The notes below the pieces were generated by a model. It did no database searches. It had not been told where the DNA came from and saw only the letters and a list, made by a program, of their open reading frames with translations. A stretch of 64,000 nt of DNA from NCBI GenBank assembly GCA_020402585.1, contig JADBZH010000053.1, forward strand, positions 62,001-126,000. Direction: 5' to 3'. Positions 37,237 to 47,657 of the stretch are shown here, in pieces (position 1 is the first letter of the stretch; the number at the start of each line of letters is the position of its first letter). A program made the position numbers and the translations under genes. This stretch comes from Phenylobacterium sp. (lineage in GTDB: Bacteria; Pseudomonadota; Alphaproteobacteria; Caulobacterales; Caulobacteraceae).

Positions 37237-37959
37237 TCAGCGCGGGCGGGTGGCGAGAACGCAGTCGGCCAGGCCATCCCGGCGGACGGTTCCCGCAGCT
37301 GCGCCGATCCGCCCGGACCGACGCTTAACATATGGCCCCGGTTTGGCCGCCCGCCACTTCAGGGGGCTCGGAAGGATGGCGGCCAGGCGCGCCGCCTGGG
37401 CGGGGGTCAGGCGATCGGCGCCCACCCCGAAGTTCCGCCTGGCCGCGGCTTCCGCGCCATAGATTCCGGGGCCCCATTCAATGGTGTTGAGATAGACCTC
37501 CAGGATCCGGCGCTTGCCCCAACCGACCTCGATCAGCACGGTGAAGCCCGCCTCGAGACCCTTTCTGACATAAGACCTCTGGGGCCAGAGGAAGACGTTC
37601 TTGGCGGTCTGCTGGCTGATGGTCGAGCCGCCGCGGACCCGGTCCGACCTCTCGTTGTGGGCCCAGGCCTCCTGCATGGCCTCGAAGTCAAAGCCCTTGT
37701 GGCTGCAGAAACCGGCGTCCTCGGCGGCGATCACCGAGCGGATGAGGGCGGGCGACATCTGGTCGAGAGGCCGCCAGGTGCGGGAGAAGCCCTTTCCCTC
37801 CAGCGACCTCTGGATCATCAGGATCGTCACCGGCGGCGGGACGAAGCGGTAGGCGGCCACCAGGGCCAGGGGCAGGCCGACGAACAGGCACAGGGCTGCA
37901 ACAAGAAGTCTTCGAAGCCACCGTCCCCTGGGGCCGCCCATCCTGTCGCCTCGCGCCAT
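37237..37959 (-). CDS. mtgA: Monofunctional biosynthetic peptidoglycan transglycosylase
   Basis: MtgA polymerises lipid II into glycan strands in the periplasm from an inner-membrane anchor. The 240 residues contain an N-terminal helix ([20 protein letters not shown]), [14 protein letters not shown] with the catalytic glutamate, [18 protein letters not shown], and [25 protein letters not shown], the GT51 motifs in order. No transpeptidase domain follows. The start ATG 37959 is set by the basic residues just ahead of the membrane helix. Confidence 0.95.
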   Translation of the reverse strand: MARGDRMGGPRGRWLRRLLVAALCLFVGLPLALVAAYRFVPPPVTILMIQRSLEGKGFSRTWRPLDQMSPALIRSVIAAEDAGFCSHKGFDFEAMQEAWAHNERSDRVRGGSTISQQTAKNVFLWPQRSYVRKGLEAGFTVLIEVGWGKRRILEVYLNTIEWGPGIYGAEAAARRNFGVGADRLTPAQAARLAAILPSPLKWRAAKPGPYVKRRSGRIGAAAGTVRRDGLADCVLATRPR

Positions 37960-38073
37960 GCGCCTGAGGATAGGCCAAGCCTGCCGCGAGGCAAACGCGC
38001 TGACAATCCCATCGCCCGGGTGATAGTTCTTTAGGCAGCAAGCGCCGGAGGGACCGGCGCCAGGGAGGTCGAC

Positions 38074-38733
38074 ATGAAGGTCAGCGAAGCGGTCGAACGC
38101 CGGGTCTCGATTCGGGCCTTTCGCCCGGAACGCCCTTCCGCCGAGATGGTGCGGGGACTCCTTGAGGCGGCGGCCCGGGCGCCCTCGGGAGGCAACCTTC
38201 AGCCCTGGAAGGTCTATGCCCTTACGGGCGCACCCCTCGAGGACCTCAAGGCGCGAGCGGCGGCCAATCCCCTTGGCGAGGCGCCCGAGTACGACGTCTA
38301 TCCGCCCAATCTCTGGGATCCTTTCCGGACCCGGCGGTTCCAGAACGGCGAGGACCTCTACGCCACGATCGGCATCCCGCGCGAGGACAAGGCGGCCCGC
38401 CTGCGTCAGCTTGCCCGGAACACCGAGCTGTTCGGAGCTCCCGTGGGCCTCTTCTTCTGTCTCGACCGGAAACTCGGCCCGCCCCAGTGGTCGGACGTCG
38501 GCATGTACATGCAGACCGTCATGCTGCTGGCCCTGGAACAGGGCCTGGACACCTGCGCCCAGGAGTACTGGGCGCGCTATCCGAAGACGGTGGCCGACAT
38601 CCTCGGCCTGCCGGACGACCACATGCTCTTTTCCGGCATGGCCCTGGGATGGCGCGATGAGTCCGCGCCGATCAACACCCTGCGCTCCGCACGCGATCCC
38701 TTCGAGGCCTGGGGAGAGTTGCGCGGCTTCTAG
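38074..38733 (+). CDS. Nitroreductase family FMN protein
   Basis: The 219-residue protein has the FMN-binding [11 protein letters not shown] start, [22 protein letters not shown], and the C-terminal [26 protein letters not shown] segment of NfnB/NfsA-like reductases. It should use NAD(P)H to reduce nitro or quinone compounds. A good ribosome site (GGGAGG) precedes ATG 38074. It is divergent from mtgA and overlaps the convergent WD40 gene by 4 bases at its 3' end. Confidence 0.9.
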   Translation: MKVSEAVERRVSIRAFRPERPSAEMVRGLLEAAARAPSGGNLQPWKVYALTGAPLEDLKARAAANPLGEAPEYDVYPPNLWDPFRTRRFQNGEDLYATIGIPREDKAARLRQLARNTELFGAPVGLFFCLDRKLGPPQWSDVGMYMQTVMLLALEQGLDTCAQEYWARYPKTVADILGLPDDHMLFSGMALGWRDESAPINTLRSARDPFEAWGELRGF

Positions 38734-39701
38734 GTCGAAAGGTCGAAGACCCCTGCGCCGCCGGCCTCGTCGCCCCAGGCCAGGCGCCGGGCGTCGCGGC
38801 TGAAGGCCAGGGTCGAGATCGATTCGCCCTTCTCGGCCTTGAGCATGTCAATGCGTTGGCCGGTCAGGTCGCAGATCCAGACCCGGCCGTCCTCCAGGCC
38901 GGCCGCGACCCGCTTGGAACCCGGATCAGCGGCCACCCGGGCGACGAGGGCGGACTCATCATATCCAACCTCGGCCGCCTGCTTGCCGAGGGGCCCCGCC
39001 GGTCCCGTAAAGGGCCAGACCACCACCCCGTTGGCGCCGGAGGTGGCCAGCATCTGCCCTCGAGACAGGAAGGCGAGACTTTTCACCTTGGCCGGATAAC
39101 CGCCCATCTTGAGGTTCTTGTCGTCAGCCACGCGCCAGCCGTGCAGCTGGTTCTCCTGCATGGCGCTCATCAGGAACTTGCCGTCCGGGCTCCAGGCCAG
39201 GGCGATGTGGCTGCCCGCCCACTTCAGGATCTCGGGCTTCTGCTCTGCAATCCGGGCGTACCACAGCCAGGCCCCGCCATAGGTGGCCACCGCCAGGCGC
39301 CGGCCCCGGGGGTCGAAAGCCAGGTCCGCCACCGACCTCTCGTGCTCGAAGGCCCGCCGGAAGTCAGGGTCGGTCGCGTCGCGCACCTCGACCTGCCTCC
39401 CGCTGGCCCAGGCGATCAGGCCCGAGGCGGGGCTCGTTGTGACCGCGTCGATCCAGCGGCCGGGGTTTTTCTCCAGGACCTCGGCGCCGGAATCCCGGCT
39501 CCAGGCCAAAACGCCGTCGTCACCGCCGGTCAGGACGCCCGCCCCCGTCGGATGCACCGCGGCGCAGAGGACCGCGCCCTGGTGGGCCCCGACCGTCAGG
39601 CCATCCTCGCGCCTGACCGTTCCGTCGCCGAGGGCGAACCAGGCCCGTCCGGAGGCGTCGAACAGGGCGGCGGTCACGAAGGCTTCAAATGCGTGGGTCA
39701 T
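38730..39701 (-). CDS. WD40-repeat protein
   Basis: The 323-residue protein is made of about seven beta-propeller blades of 40-45 residues, visible as repeats such as [55 protein letters not shown] and [17 protein letters not shown]. No signal peptide or catalytic motif is seen, so it is probably a cytoplasmic scaffold. The start ATG 39701 is preceded by GGAGGG. Its 3' end overlaps the nitroreductase stop; it is divergent from the ExbD gene. Confidence 0.85.
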   Translation of the reverse strand: MTHAFEAFVTAALFDASGRAWFALGDGTVRREDGLTVGAHQGAVLCAAVHPTGAGVLTGGDDGVLAWSRDSGAEVLEKNPGRWIDAVTTSPASGLIAWASGRQVEVRDATDPDFRRAFEHERSVADLAFDPRGRRLAVATYGGAWLWYARIAEQKPEILKWAGSHIALAWSPDGKFLMSAMQENQLHGWRVADDKNLKMGGYPAKVKSLAFLSRGQMLATSGANGVVVWPFTGPAGPLGKQAAEVGYDESALVARVAADPGSKRVAAGLEDGRVWICDLTGQRIDMLKAEKGESISTLAFSRDARRLAWGDEAGGAGVFDLST

Positions 39702-39838
39702 CCCTCCTCCATAACCCCGCCTGCCCGACGAGGGGAGGGGGTGTGTCGGGTTGGGGCTTTACAATCCCGATCCGATTGGCGAAGGGTTTTTCAACACAGC
39801 CGGACGCTTGGCGGCGTCCCGAAGGGAAGGAATGTTTC

Positions 39839-40267
39839 ATGGGTGCGAAGGTTGGCGGCGGGCGCGGCGGACGCTTCGATCTCGGCCAGAACAGCGAGAT
39901 CAACGTTACGCCCTTCGTCGATGTGATGCTGGTGCTCCTCATCATCTTCATGGTGGCGATCCCGGCCGCCACGGTGTCCATCAAGCTTGACCTGCCGCCG
40001 GCGGTGCCGCCGCCGCCCGGCGCCAAGACCGAGGAGCCGACGGTCATCAACATCCAGGATGGCGGAATCTTCATCGGGGAGTCGGCGACGACCATCGACA
40101 CGCTCCCCGCCGATCTCGCCCGGAAGCTGGACAAGCCGGACCCGACCCAGGAGCGCGTTTACATCCGCGCCAACCGCGACGTCCGCTACGGCGATTTCAT
40201 GCAGGTGATGAACACCCTGCAGGGCAACGGCTACTTCCAGGTCGCGCTGATCAACGAAGAGCTCTGA
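39839..40267 (+). CDS. ExbD/TolR-family biopolymer transport protein
   Basis: The 142-residue protein has the ExbD layout: a short cytoplasmic start, one transmembrane helix carrying the essential aspartate (NVTPFVDVMLVLLIIFMV, residues about 22-39), a Pro-rich linker, and a periplasmic domain with VYIRANRDVRYGDFMQVMNTLQGNGYFQVALI. ExbD works with ExbB to energise TonB receptors, or as TolR with TolQ. No ExbB, TonB or TolQ gene is adjacent. ATG 39839 lies about 8 bases after GGGAAGG. A strong terminator follows at once, so this is a single-gene transcript. Confidence 0.92.
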   Translation: MGAKVGGGRGGRFDLGQNSEINVTPFVDVMLVLLIIFMVAIPAATVSIKLDLPPAVPPPPGAKTEEPTVINIQDGGIFIGESATTIDTLPADLARKLDKPDPTQERVYIRANRDVRYGDFMQVMNTLQGNGYFQVALINEEL

Positions 40268-40292
40268 TCTTCATCCCCGTAGGGAATTGAAG

Positions 40293-40322
40293 GGCCCGCC
40301 CGGCTTGCCGGGCGGGCCTTTT
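40293..40322 (+). terminator. Rho-independent terminator after exbD-like gene
   Basis: GGCCCGCCCGGC (40293-40304) and GCCGGGCGGGCC (40307-40318) form a perfect 12-bp stem with a 2-base loop, followed by TTTT. It lies 25 bases after the ExbD stop. Downstream is the end of the convergent CobW gene, so it may serve both. Confidence 0.9.
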
Positions 40323-40350
40323 CAATGCCGCAGCCATCTGCCCGCGAGGG

Positions 40351-41436
40351 TCAGGCGGCGCAGGCCTCGAAGCCGGCTTTCAGGGCGTCGGGGTCCAGGT
40401 TTCGGCCAATGAAGACCAGGCGTGAGACACGGGACTCGTCTTCTCGCCAGGGCCGCTGCAGGTCGCCTTCCAGGATCATGTGAACCGCCTGGAACACCAG
40501 GCGCCGGTCCTCCCCCGCCACGCTGAGTATGCCCTTGGCGCGCAGGATGTCCGGACCCTGGGTCTGGAGCACATCGTTCAGCCAGGCGCTGACCCGCGTC
40601 CCGTGCATCGGACGGTCAAAGGTCAGCGAGACGCTTGATATGCCGGCGTCGGCGGCGTGGTCCCGGGCGGAAGGCTCGTGCCCATGATGGTCGTGCCCGT
40701 GATGCTCATGCCCGTGGTGGTCGTGATCATGGTGCTCGTGACCATGGTGGTCGCAGGACTCGTCGTGGACATGCCCGGGCTCGCCGTGCCCCGGATTCAG
40801 GAACTCGGGCTGGAGTTCCGTGATCCGTTCCAGGTCGAACCCGCCCCTGCCGAGGATCATCTCGAGGGGAACATTTGATCTCTGGGCCCGGTGGATGGGC
40901 GCCAAGGGGTTGAGGCGGCGAATCCGCGCCTCGACGTCCCGGAGCTGGGCCTCGGTCACCAGGTCGGTCTTGTTCAGGATGATCTGGTCGGCGAAGGCGA
41001 TCTGCTCGACCGCCTCCTTCGAGTCCCCCAGGCGAAGGGGAAGGTGCAGGGCGTCGACCACGGTCGTCACGCTGTCCAGTTCCGTCCGCGCCCGAACATC
41101 GTCATCGACGAAGAAGGTCTGGGCGACAGGGCCGGGGTCGGCCAGGCCCGTGGTCTCGACGATGATGGCGTCGAACCCGCCCTTGCGCTTCATGAGTCCC
41201 GACAGCACCCGGATCAGGTCGCCGCGGACCGTGCAGCAGACGCAGCCGTTGTTCATCTCGAAGACTTCCTCGTCGGCGCCGACGATGAGGTCGTTGTCGA
41301 TCCCCACCTCCCCGAACTCGTTGACGATGACCGCATAGCGCCGGCCATGGTCCTCCGAGAGGATCCGGTTGAGGAGCGTGGTCTTGCCGGCGCCGAGGTA
41401 GCCGGTGAGTACGGTGACGGGTGTCTTCTGGCTCAT
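40351..41436 (-). CDS. CobW/COG0523-family GTPase metallochaperone
   Basis: The 361-residue protein has the G3E GTPase motifs: Walker A TGYLGAGKTTLLNRIL, the metal-binding CxCC motif in NNGCVCCTVRGDL, VETTGLADPGPV, and the NKTD base-recognition motif. A His-rich stretch of about 25 residues (encoded at 40675-40749), rich in HHGHE/HHDHD units, lies before the C-terminal domain (FDRPMHGTRVSAWL ... FIGRNLD). Such proteins deliver zinc or cobalt to client proteins. It is divergent from a CDF transporter gene with a 65-base gap, implying joint metal control. No Zur-type box is evident. Confidence 0.93.
   Translation of the reverse strand: MSQKTPVTVLTGYLGAGKTTLLNRILSEDHGRRYAVIVNEFGEVGIDNDLIVGADEEVFEMNNGCVCCTVRGDLIRVLSGLMKRKGGFDAIIVETTGLADPGPVAQTFFVDDDVRARTELDSVTTVVDALHLPLRLGDSKEAVEQIAFADQIILNKTDLVTEAQLRDVEARIRRLNPLAPIHRAQRSNVPLEMILGRGGFDLERITELQPEFLNPGHGEPGHVHDESCDHHGHEHHDHDHHGHEHHGHDHHGHEPSARDHAADAGISSVSLTFDRPMHGTRVSAWLNDVLQTQGPDILRAKGILSVAGEDRRLVFQAVHMILEGDLQRPWREDESRVSRLVFIGRNLDPDALKAGFEACAA
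40675..40749 (-). repeat. His-rich coding repeat in the CobW GTPase
   Basis: Twenty-five codons encode tandem HHGHE/HHDHD/HHGHD units, visible on the plus strand as repeats of the type CGTGGTGGTCGTG/CATGGTGCTCGTG. It is probably a metal-binding loop and a slippage-prone tract that may vary in length between strains. Confidence 0.85.
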
Positions 41437-41501
41437 GGCCTCCCATCTAGACCTTCGGACGGCTGGGGGAAACCTCGGACCCGGCTTGGTCCTCTCTCGT
41501 C

Positions 41502-42440
41502 ATGCATGTATCGCAGGTGCAGTTTTCGTTCCCCGCCTCCGTTCAGGGTGATCCCTTCGTGTCCTCCACCGGCCCCCGACCCGAAGAGACCGGCGCCCCT
41601 GTCGACCTCCACCGGAACGAGCGGCGGACATGGCTGGCCGCCCTGCTGGTCGCCCTCGCCTCCCTGGCGCAGGTCGGGGCGGGCCTTGCCTTTGGATCCG
41701 TGGCGCTGGTCGCCAACGGCGCCCATTCCGGCGCCCATGTCGCCGCCCTGGCTGTGGCGGGCGCCGCCTACTGGGTGGCGCGTCGGAATGAGGGCAATCT
41801 GCAGCTCGCCCACGGAACCGGCCGGATCGGCGACCTGGCCGCCTTCGCCAACGCCATGCTCCTGGCCCTGGCGGCCCTGGGGTTGGCCGCCGAGAGCGTG
41901 TCCCGCTTGCTCGACCCGGAGAGTCCCGAGTACCCGGCCGCCCTCTATGCCGCCGCCGGCGGCCTGGTCCTCAACCTGGCCTGCATGGCCCTTCTCCGTC
42001 CGGCCCGGGCCGACCGTCGCGACGCCTCCGGAGACATCAATCTCTCGGCGGCGCATCTGCATGTGACGGCGGACGCCGTCGTCGCCGCCCTGACCCTGGC
42101 GGGACTGGCGGCGGCCTGGCGCCTGGGCTGGGCCTGGGCGGATCCCGTCATGGCGCTGATCGGGGCCGCCCTGATCGCCCACTTCGCCGGAACGATCCTG
42201 AGACGCGCTGGCGCCGCCCTCCTGGACGTCCGCCAGAATCCCGCCCTGGAGGCGGAGATCGCCCGCCGACTGGAGTCCTCCGGCCTTGTCGTCCGGGATG
42301 TCCGGGCCTGGAGAACGGGGCCCGGGAGGAGCGCCGTCTCCATCACGCTGCAGTCGCCGCATTCCGAGGCGCCGGAGCAGATCCGGCGGGCTCTCGCAGA
42401 CCTTCCCGGCGTCAGCCGGCTCAGTCTGGACCTTCTCTGA
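41502..42440 (+). CDS. Cation diffusion facilitator (CDF) transporter, DmeF-like
   Basis: The 312-residue membrane protein has a CDF layout: an N-terminal tail ending HRNERRTWLAALLVALAS, helix 2 with LVANGAHSGAHVAALAVAG, helix 5 with AAHLHVTADAVVAALTLAGL, six hydrophobic segments, and a C-terminal cytoplasmic domain. CDFs export Zn, Co or Fe in exchange for protons. In helix 2 the usual aspartate (ADG) reads ANG, so one metal ligand is changed. It is divergent from the CobW metallochaperone. The GTG at about residue 21 could be an alternative start. Confidence 0.85.
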   Translation: MHVSQVQFSFPASVQGDPFVSSTGPRPEETGAPVDLHRNERRTWLAALLVALASLAQVGAGLAFGSVALVANGAHSGAHVAALAVAGAAYWVARRNEGNLQLAHGTGRIGDLAAFANAMLLALAALGLAAESVSRLLDPESPEYPAALYAAAGGLVLNLACMALLRPARADRRDASGDINLSAAHLHVTADAVVAALTLAGLAAAWRLGWAWADPVMALIGAALIAHFAGTILRRAGAALLDVRQNPALEAEIARRLESSGLVVRDVRAWRTGPGRSAVSITLQSPHSEAPEQIRRALADLPGVSRLSLDLL

Positions 42441-42489
42441 ACCCCTGCGGGTTGACGGCGCGCCCCGGATCAGGGCTGAAAAAAGGGGC

Positions 42490-43842
42490 ATGTCCGAGCC
42501 TCGCCTCCGTTCAGTCCTGCCTCCCGCCCCGCGGCCCCCTGGGCTGGGGTGGCGCATGATGCAGCCCCTCTGGAGGGTCGCGGATGTCATCTGGCTCGCC
42601 CCGGCGTCCGCCGTCCGGACGCTGAGGAACCTTCCAGGGTCCCTGCGCCGCCTGCCGGAAGGCGTCATGGACCTGGGCGTCTCGGCGCTCCTGCTGGGTT
42701 TCCGGCGGCCGGTGGCGACCCTATCCGTGGCCCTGCTCGTGACCGCCGGCCCTATCGCCGTCGCCTCCCCCCTGTTCCGGACTCTCGAGCCGGCCAGGCC
42801 CGCCGCCGGGGATGTTCCCGCCCCGCCGCCGCCCAGGAAGGACCCCGATCTCGCCTCTCGCCCGGCGCCGCCTCCGCCTCCCGAACTCGTCGCCCGGCTG
42901 GCCAGCCTGGACCCCGGCTTCCGCCGGCCGGTGGGTATCGCCGTCATGGACGTCGAAAGCGGCTGGATCGCCGCCTCGAGCGGCGACCAGGCCTTTCCCC
43001 AGCAGAGCGTCTCCAAGCTCTGGGTGGCGCTGACCGTGATGGACCAGGTCGACTCCGGGCGCTTGTCCCTCGACCAGACCGTGATCCTGACGGACGCCGA
43101 CCGGAGCGTCTTCAACCAGCCGGTCGCCCACCTGATCGAGAACGGGACATTCGAAACCACGCTGCGGGACCTGATCCGCCGGGCCCTGATCCAGTCGGAC
43201 AATGCGGCCAACGACAAGCTCATGGCCCTGGCCGGCGGCCCGGCGACAGTGCAGGCCTTCCTGACGTCCCGGGGCATGTCCGGCATTCGCCTGGCCGAGG
43301 ATGAGCGACGTCTCCAGTCCCGGATCGCCGGTCTGACCTGGAGCCCCGACCTCTCCGCCTACGGCGCCTTCGAGGCGGCCCGGGCGCGCCTGGACCCCGA
43401 GGCGCGGGCCGCCTCCCTCGCCGCCTATGTCGAGCGCCCCTACGATGGCGCCACCCCCGCCGGCGTCGTGCGCGCCCTTGCCGCCCTGCACCGCGGCGAG
43501 ATTCTGTCCCCGGAATCCTCGGACTTCATCCTCAAGACCCTGGCACGGGTGAAGACCGGACCCATGCGGCTTCGCGGGGGTCTGTCGCCAGGCTGGCGCG
43601 CCGCCCACAAGACGGGAACGGGCCAGGATTTCAGGGGCGAAACCTTCGGGCTCAACGACGTCGGCCTGGTGACCGCTCCGGACGGCCGGGTCTATGCCGT
43701 CGCCGTCCTGGCGCCCCAGGTCCCGAAAGGGTCTCCCCTGCGGCTCAGGGTGTTCCAGAATGTCTCCTCGACCCTGGTCAGCCACTGGCGGATCCAGGTC
43801 GCCGCCAGTGGCGCGGGACCGGACTCGGACCGGGCGGACTGA
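42490..43842 (+). CDS. Serine beta-lactamase-like hydrolase (PBP/class A fold), membrane-anchored
   Basis: The 450-residue protein has a hydrophobic segment at about 77-95 (VATLSVALLVTAGPIAVAS), a Pro-rich linker, and a penicillin-recognising domain with all three motifs: SVSK near residue 173, SDN near 237, and KTG near 374. The class A omega-loop ExxLN motif is not evident, so deacylation of beta-lactams may be poor and it may instead act on peptidoglycan. ATG 42490 follows AAAAGGGG; earlier in-frame codons would overlap the CDF gene. It is 49 bases after that gene. Confidence 0.87.
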   Translation: MSEPRLRSVLPPAPRPPGLGWRMMQPLWRVADVIWLAPASAVRTLRNLPGSLRRLPEGVMDLGVSALLLGFRRPVATLSVALLVTAGPIAVASPLFRTLEPARPAAGDVPAPPPPRKDPDLASRPAPPPPPELVARLASLDPGFRRPVGIAVMDVESGWIAASSGDQAFPQQSVSKLWVALTVMDQVDSGRLSLDQTVILTDADRSVFNQPVAHLIENGTFETTLRDLIRRALIQSDNAANDKLMALAGGPATVQAFLTSRGMSGIRLAEDERRLQSRIAGLTWSPDLSAYGAFEAARARLDPEARAASLAAYVERPYDGATPAGVVRALAALHRGEILSPESSDFILKTLARVKTGPMRLRGGLSPGWRAAHKTGTGQDFRGETFGLNDVGLVTAPDGRVYAVAVLAPQVPKGSPLRLRVFQNVSSTLVSHWRIQVAASGAGPDSDRAD

Positions 43843-43852
43843 GCCCCACGCG

Positions 43853-43880
43853 TTGACTCGGACGGGTCGGTCTGTATAAG
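43853..43880 (+). promoter_or_regulatory. Sigma-70-like promoter for rplU-rpmA
   Basis: TTGACT at 43853-43858 and TATAAG at 43875-43880 are spaced by 16 bases, near consensus and suitable for a strong ribosomal-protein promoter. The rplU start lies 69 bases past the -10, leaving a leader that contains a hairpin. Confidence 0.6.
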
Positions 43881-43890
43881 AGCGCGCTTC

Positions 43891-43914
43891 CGCCCGCGGG
43901 GTTCCCTGCGGGCG
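43891..43914 (+). promoter_or_regulatory. rplU leader hairpin (possible attenuator)
   Basis: CGCCCGCGGGG and CCCTGCGGGCG form an 11-bp stem with one mismatch around a TT loop, followed by CTGCTTTCTTT, 35 bases before the rplU start. The placement between promoter and gene suggests an attenuator or an L21-binding leader, as in other bacteria. Only the fold is seen; function is inference. Confidence 0.5.
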
Positions 43915-43948
43915 CTGCTTTCTTTGCTATTTCTTCGGGACGCCAATC

Positions 43949-44524
43949 ATGTACGCGGTGATCAGAACCGGCGGCAAACAGTACCGGGTCGAACCTGGCG
44001 ACGTGCTGGTGGTCGAAAAGCTGGGCGGCGAGCCCGGTGCGGACGTGGCCTTCTCGGACGTCCTGATGCTGGGCGACGGCGCTGCGGTCACCGTGGGCGC
44101 CCCCACCGTCGAGGGCGCTGCAGTCAACGCCACCCTGATCGAGACCCGCAAGGGCGAGAAGGTCCGGATCTTCAAGAAGATCCGTCGCCAGGGCTATCGC
44201 CGTACCCGCGGCCACCGCCAGCCCGAGACCGTGCTGCGCGTCACCTCCATCACCGGCGCCGGCAAGACCGCCGCCTGGGACGGCGTGGTCGACCTGACGC
44301 CCAAGGCCCTGCTGGACGCCAAGGCCCGCAACCTGAAGGCCGTTGTGGCCTCGCTGGAAGCCGCGGCGCCCGCCGCCGCCCCGGCCAAGGCTGCGAAGGC
44401 CAAGGCTCCCGCCAAGGCGAAGGCCGCTCCGGCGGAGGCCGCCGAGGCGGCTCCGGCCGAGAAGCCCGCCGCGAAGAAGGCTGCGCCGAAGAAGGCCGCG
44501 GCCAAGAAGACCGACGCCGAATAA
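43949..44524 (+). CDS. rplU: Ribosomal protein bL21 with long Ala/Lys C-terminal extension
   Basis: Residues 1 to about 103 are standard L21: MYAVIRTGGKQYRVEPGDVL, FKKIRRQGYRRTRGHRQPET, LRVTSITG. About 88 further residues follow, the last 50 almost only Ala, Lys, Pro and Glu (units such as AKAAKAKAPAK). The usual length is about 103. The extension is continuous with the frame and ends in a TAA at 44522-44524. It leads the rplU-rpmA operon from a near-consensus promoter. Confidence 0.97.
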   Translation: MYAVIRTGGKQYRVEPGDVLVVEKLGGEPGADVAFSDVLMLGDGAAVTVGAPTVEGAAVNATLIETRKGEKVRIFKKIRRQGYRRTRGHRQPETVLRVTSITGAGKTAAWDGVVDLTPKALLDAKARNLKAVVASLEAAAPAAAPAKAAKAKAPAKAKAAPAEAAEAAPAEKPAAKKAAPKKAAAKKTDAE

Positions 44525-44553
44525 GCGTCGGAACCTAGTTTCAGGAGGCCCCC

Positions 44554-44814
44554 ATGGCTCACAAGAAATCTGGCGGTTCCTCGCGCAACGGGCGCGACTC
44601 GGCGGGCCGCCGCCTCGGCGTGAAGAAGTTCGGTGGTGAGGCGGTCCTGGCCGGCAACATCATCGTGCGCCAGCGCGGCACCAAGTTCTTCCCGGGCGAC
44701 AATGTCGGCATGGGCAAGGACCACACCCTCTTCGCGACCGCCCACGGCGCCGTGAAGTTCATCACTAAGCGTGATGACCGCACCTACGTCTGCGTGGAAA
44801 ACGCGGCCGGCTGA
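44554..44814 (+). CDS. rpmA: Ribosomal protein bL27
   Basis: L27 sits near the peptidyl transferase centre. The 86 residues begin [20 protein letters not shown] and contain [22 protein letters not shown] and [17 protein letters not shown], the full family signature. No N-terminal processing extension is present. It lies 29 bases after rplU with AGGAGG just upstream. Confidence 0.98.
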   Translation: MAHKKSGGSSRNGRDSAGRRLGVKKFGGEAVLAGNIIVRQRGTKFFPGDNVGMGKDHTLFATAHGAVKFITKRDDRTYVCVENAAG

Positions 44815-44867
44815 CGCGGACCTTCCCGAAGGCCCGCCTGCCTGGCGGACCGGTGGATCTCCCGAAG

Positions 44868-44898
44868 CGGGGAGCCCGGACGCCGGGCTCCCCGTTTT
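44868..44898 (+). terminator. Rho-independent terminator after rpmA
   Basis: CGGGGAGCCCGG (44868-44879) and CCGGGCTCCCCG (44883-44894) form a perfect 12-bp stem with a 3-base loop, followed by TTTTCGTTTT. It ends the rplU-rpmA transcript 53 bases after the stop; the GNAT gene starts 42 bases on. Confidence 0.92.
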
Positions 44899-44939
44899 CG
44901 TTTTCAGGCCCCCGCCAGAGGGGCCGGGAGGCCCCCCGA

Positions 44940-45473
44940 ATGCTCCCCTTCCGCCCTGAACCCGTCATCGAGACGCCCCGCCTGCGCCTGCGCGCGCCCC
45001 GGCGCAGCGACACCGCCCGGATCGCCGCCCTGTGCGCCGACTTCGAAGTGGTCCGAAACACCCGCAGCCTCCCGCACCCTTACGCCCTCGAGGACGCCGA
45101 AGCCTTCCTGGCCTCCGGCGACGGTCTCGACCCCACCCGAGAGGCGAGGTTCGTGCTCGACCATCCCGCGGAAGGCCTTGTCGGCATGCTGTCCTTCTTC
45201 GGCGAGCCCGCCCCGGGAACGGAGATCGGCTACTGGCTCGGCCGCCCTTACTGGGGCGAGGGCCTGATGACCGAGGCGGTCAAGGCCGCCCTGGTCTGGG
45301 CCGCCCGGGACTGGGGCCGTACCTATGTGCGCGCCTGGCGGCTGGACGAGAACCCGGCGTCGGACGCCGTCCTGGTGAAGGCGGGCTTCCTCTACACCGG
45401 CGAGCGTCGCCAGACCTTCGTGCTGTCCCGCGGCGAGGCCCTGCCCTCGCGCGGCCAGATCTGGCTGGCCTGA
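44940..45473 (+). CDS. GNAT-family N-acetyltransferase (RimJ/RimL-like)
   Basis: The 177-residue protein has the RimJ/L start ETPRLRLRAPRRSDTARIAAL, the acetyl-CoA loop region EIGYWLGRPYWGEGLMTEAVKAAL and the C-terminal NPASDAVLVKAGFLYTGE. It transfers acetyl groups to an amine, possibly a protein N terminus. ATG 44940 has GGGAGG upstream; a longer frame would start inside the rpmA terminator. A GNAT gene between rpmA and obgE is a conserved feature in alphaproteobacteria. Confidence 0.9.
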   Translation: MLPFRPEPVIETPRLRLRAPRRSDTARIAALCADFEVVRNTRSLPHPYALEDAEAFLASGDGLDPTREARFVLDHPAEGLVGMLSFFGEPAPGTEIGYWLGRPYWGEGLMTEAVKAALVWAARDWGRTYVRAWRLDENPASDAVLVKAGFLYTGERRQTFVLSRGEALPSRGQIWLA

Positions 45474-45495
45474 TTTTGTCGTCGGGACGTGCTAG

Positions 45496-47657
<2,162 letters not shown>

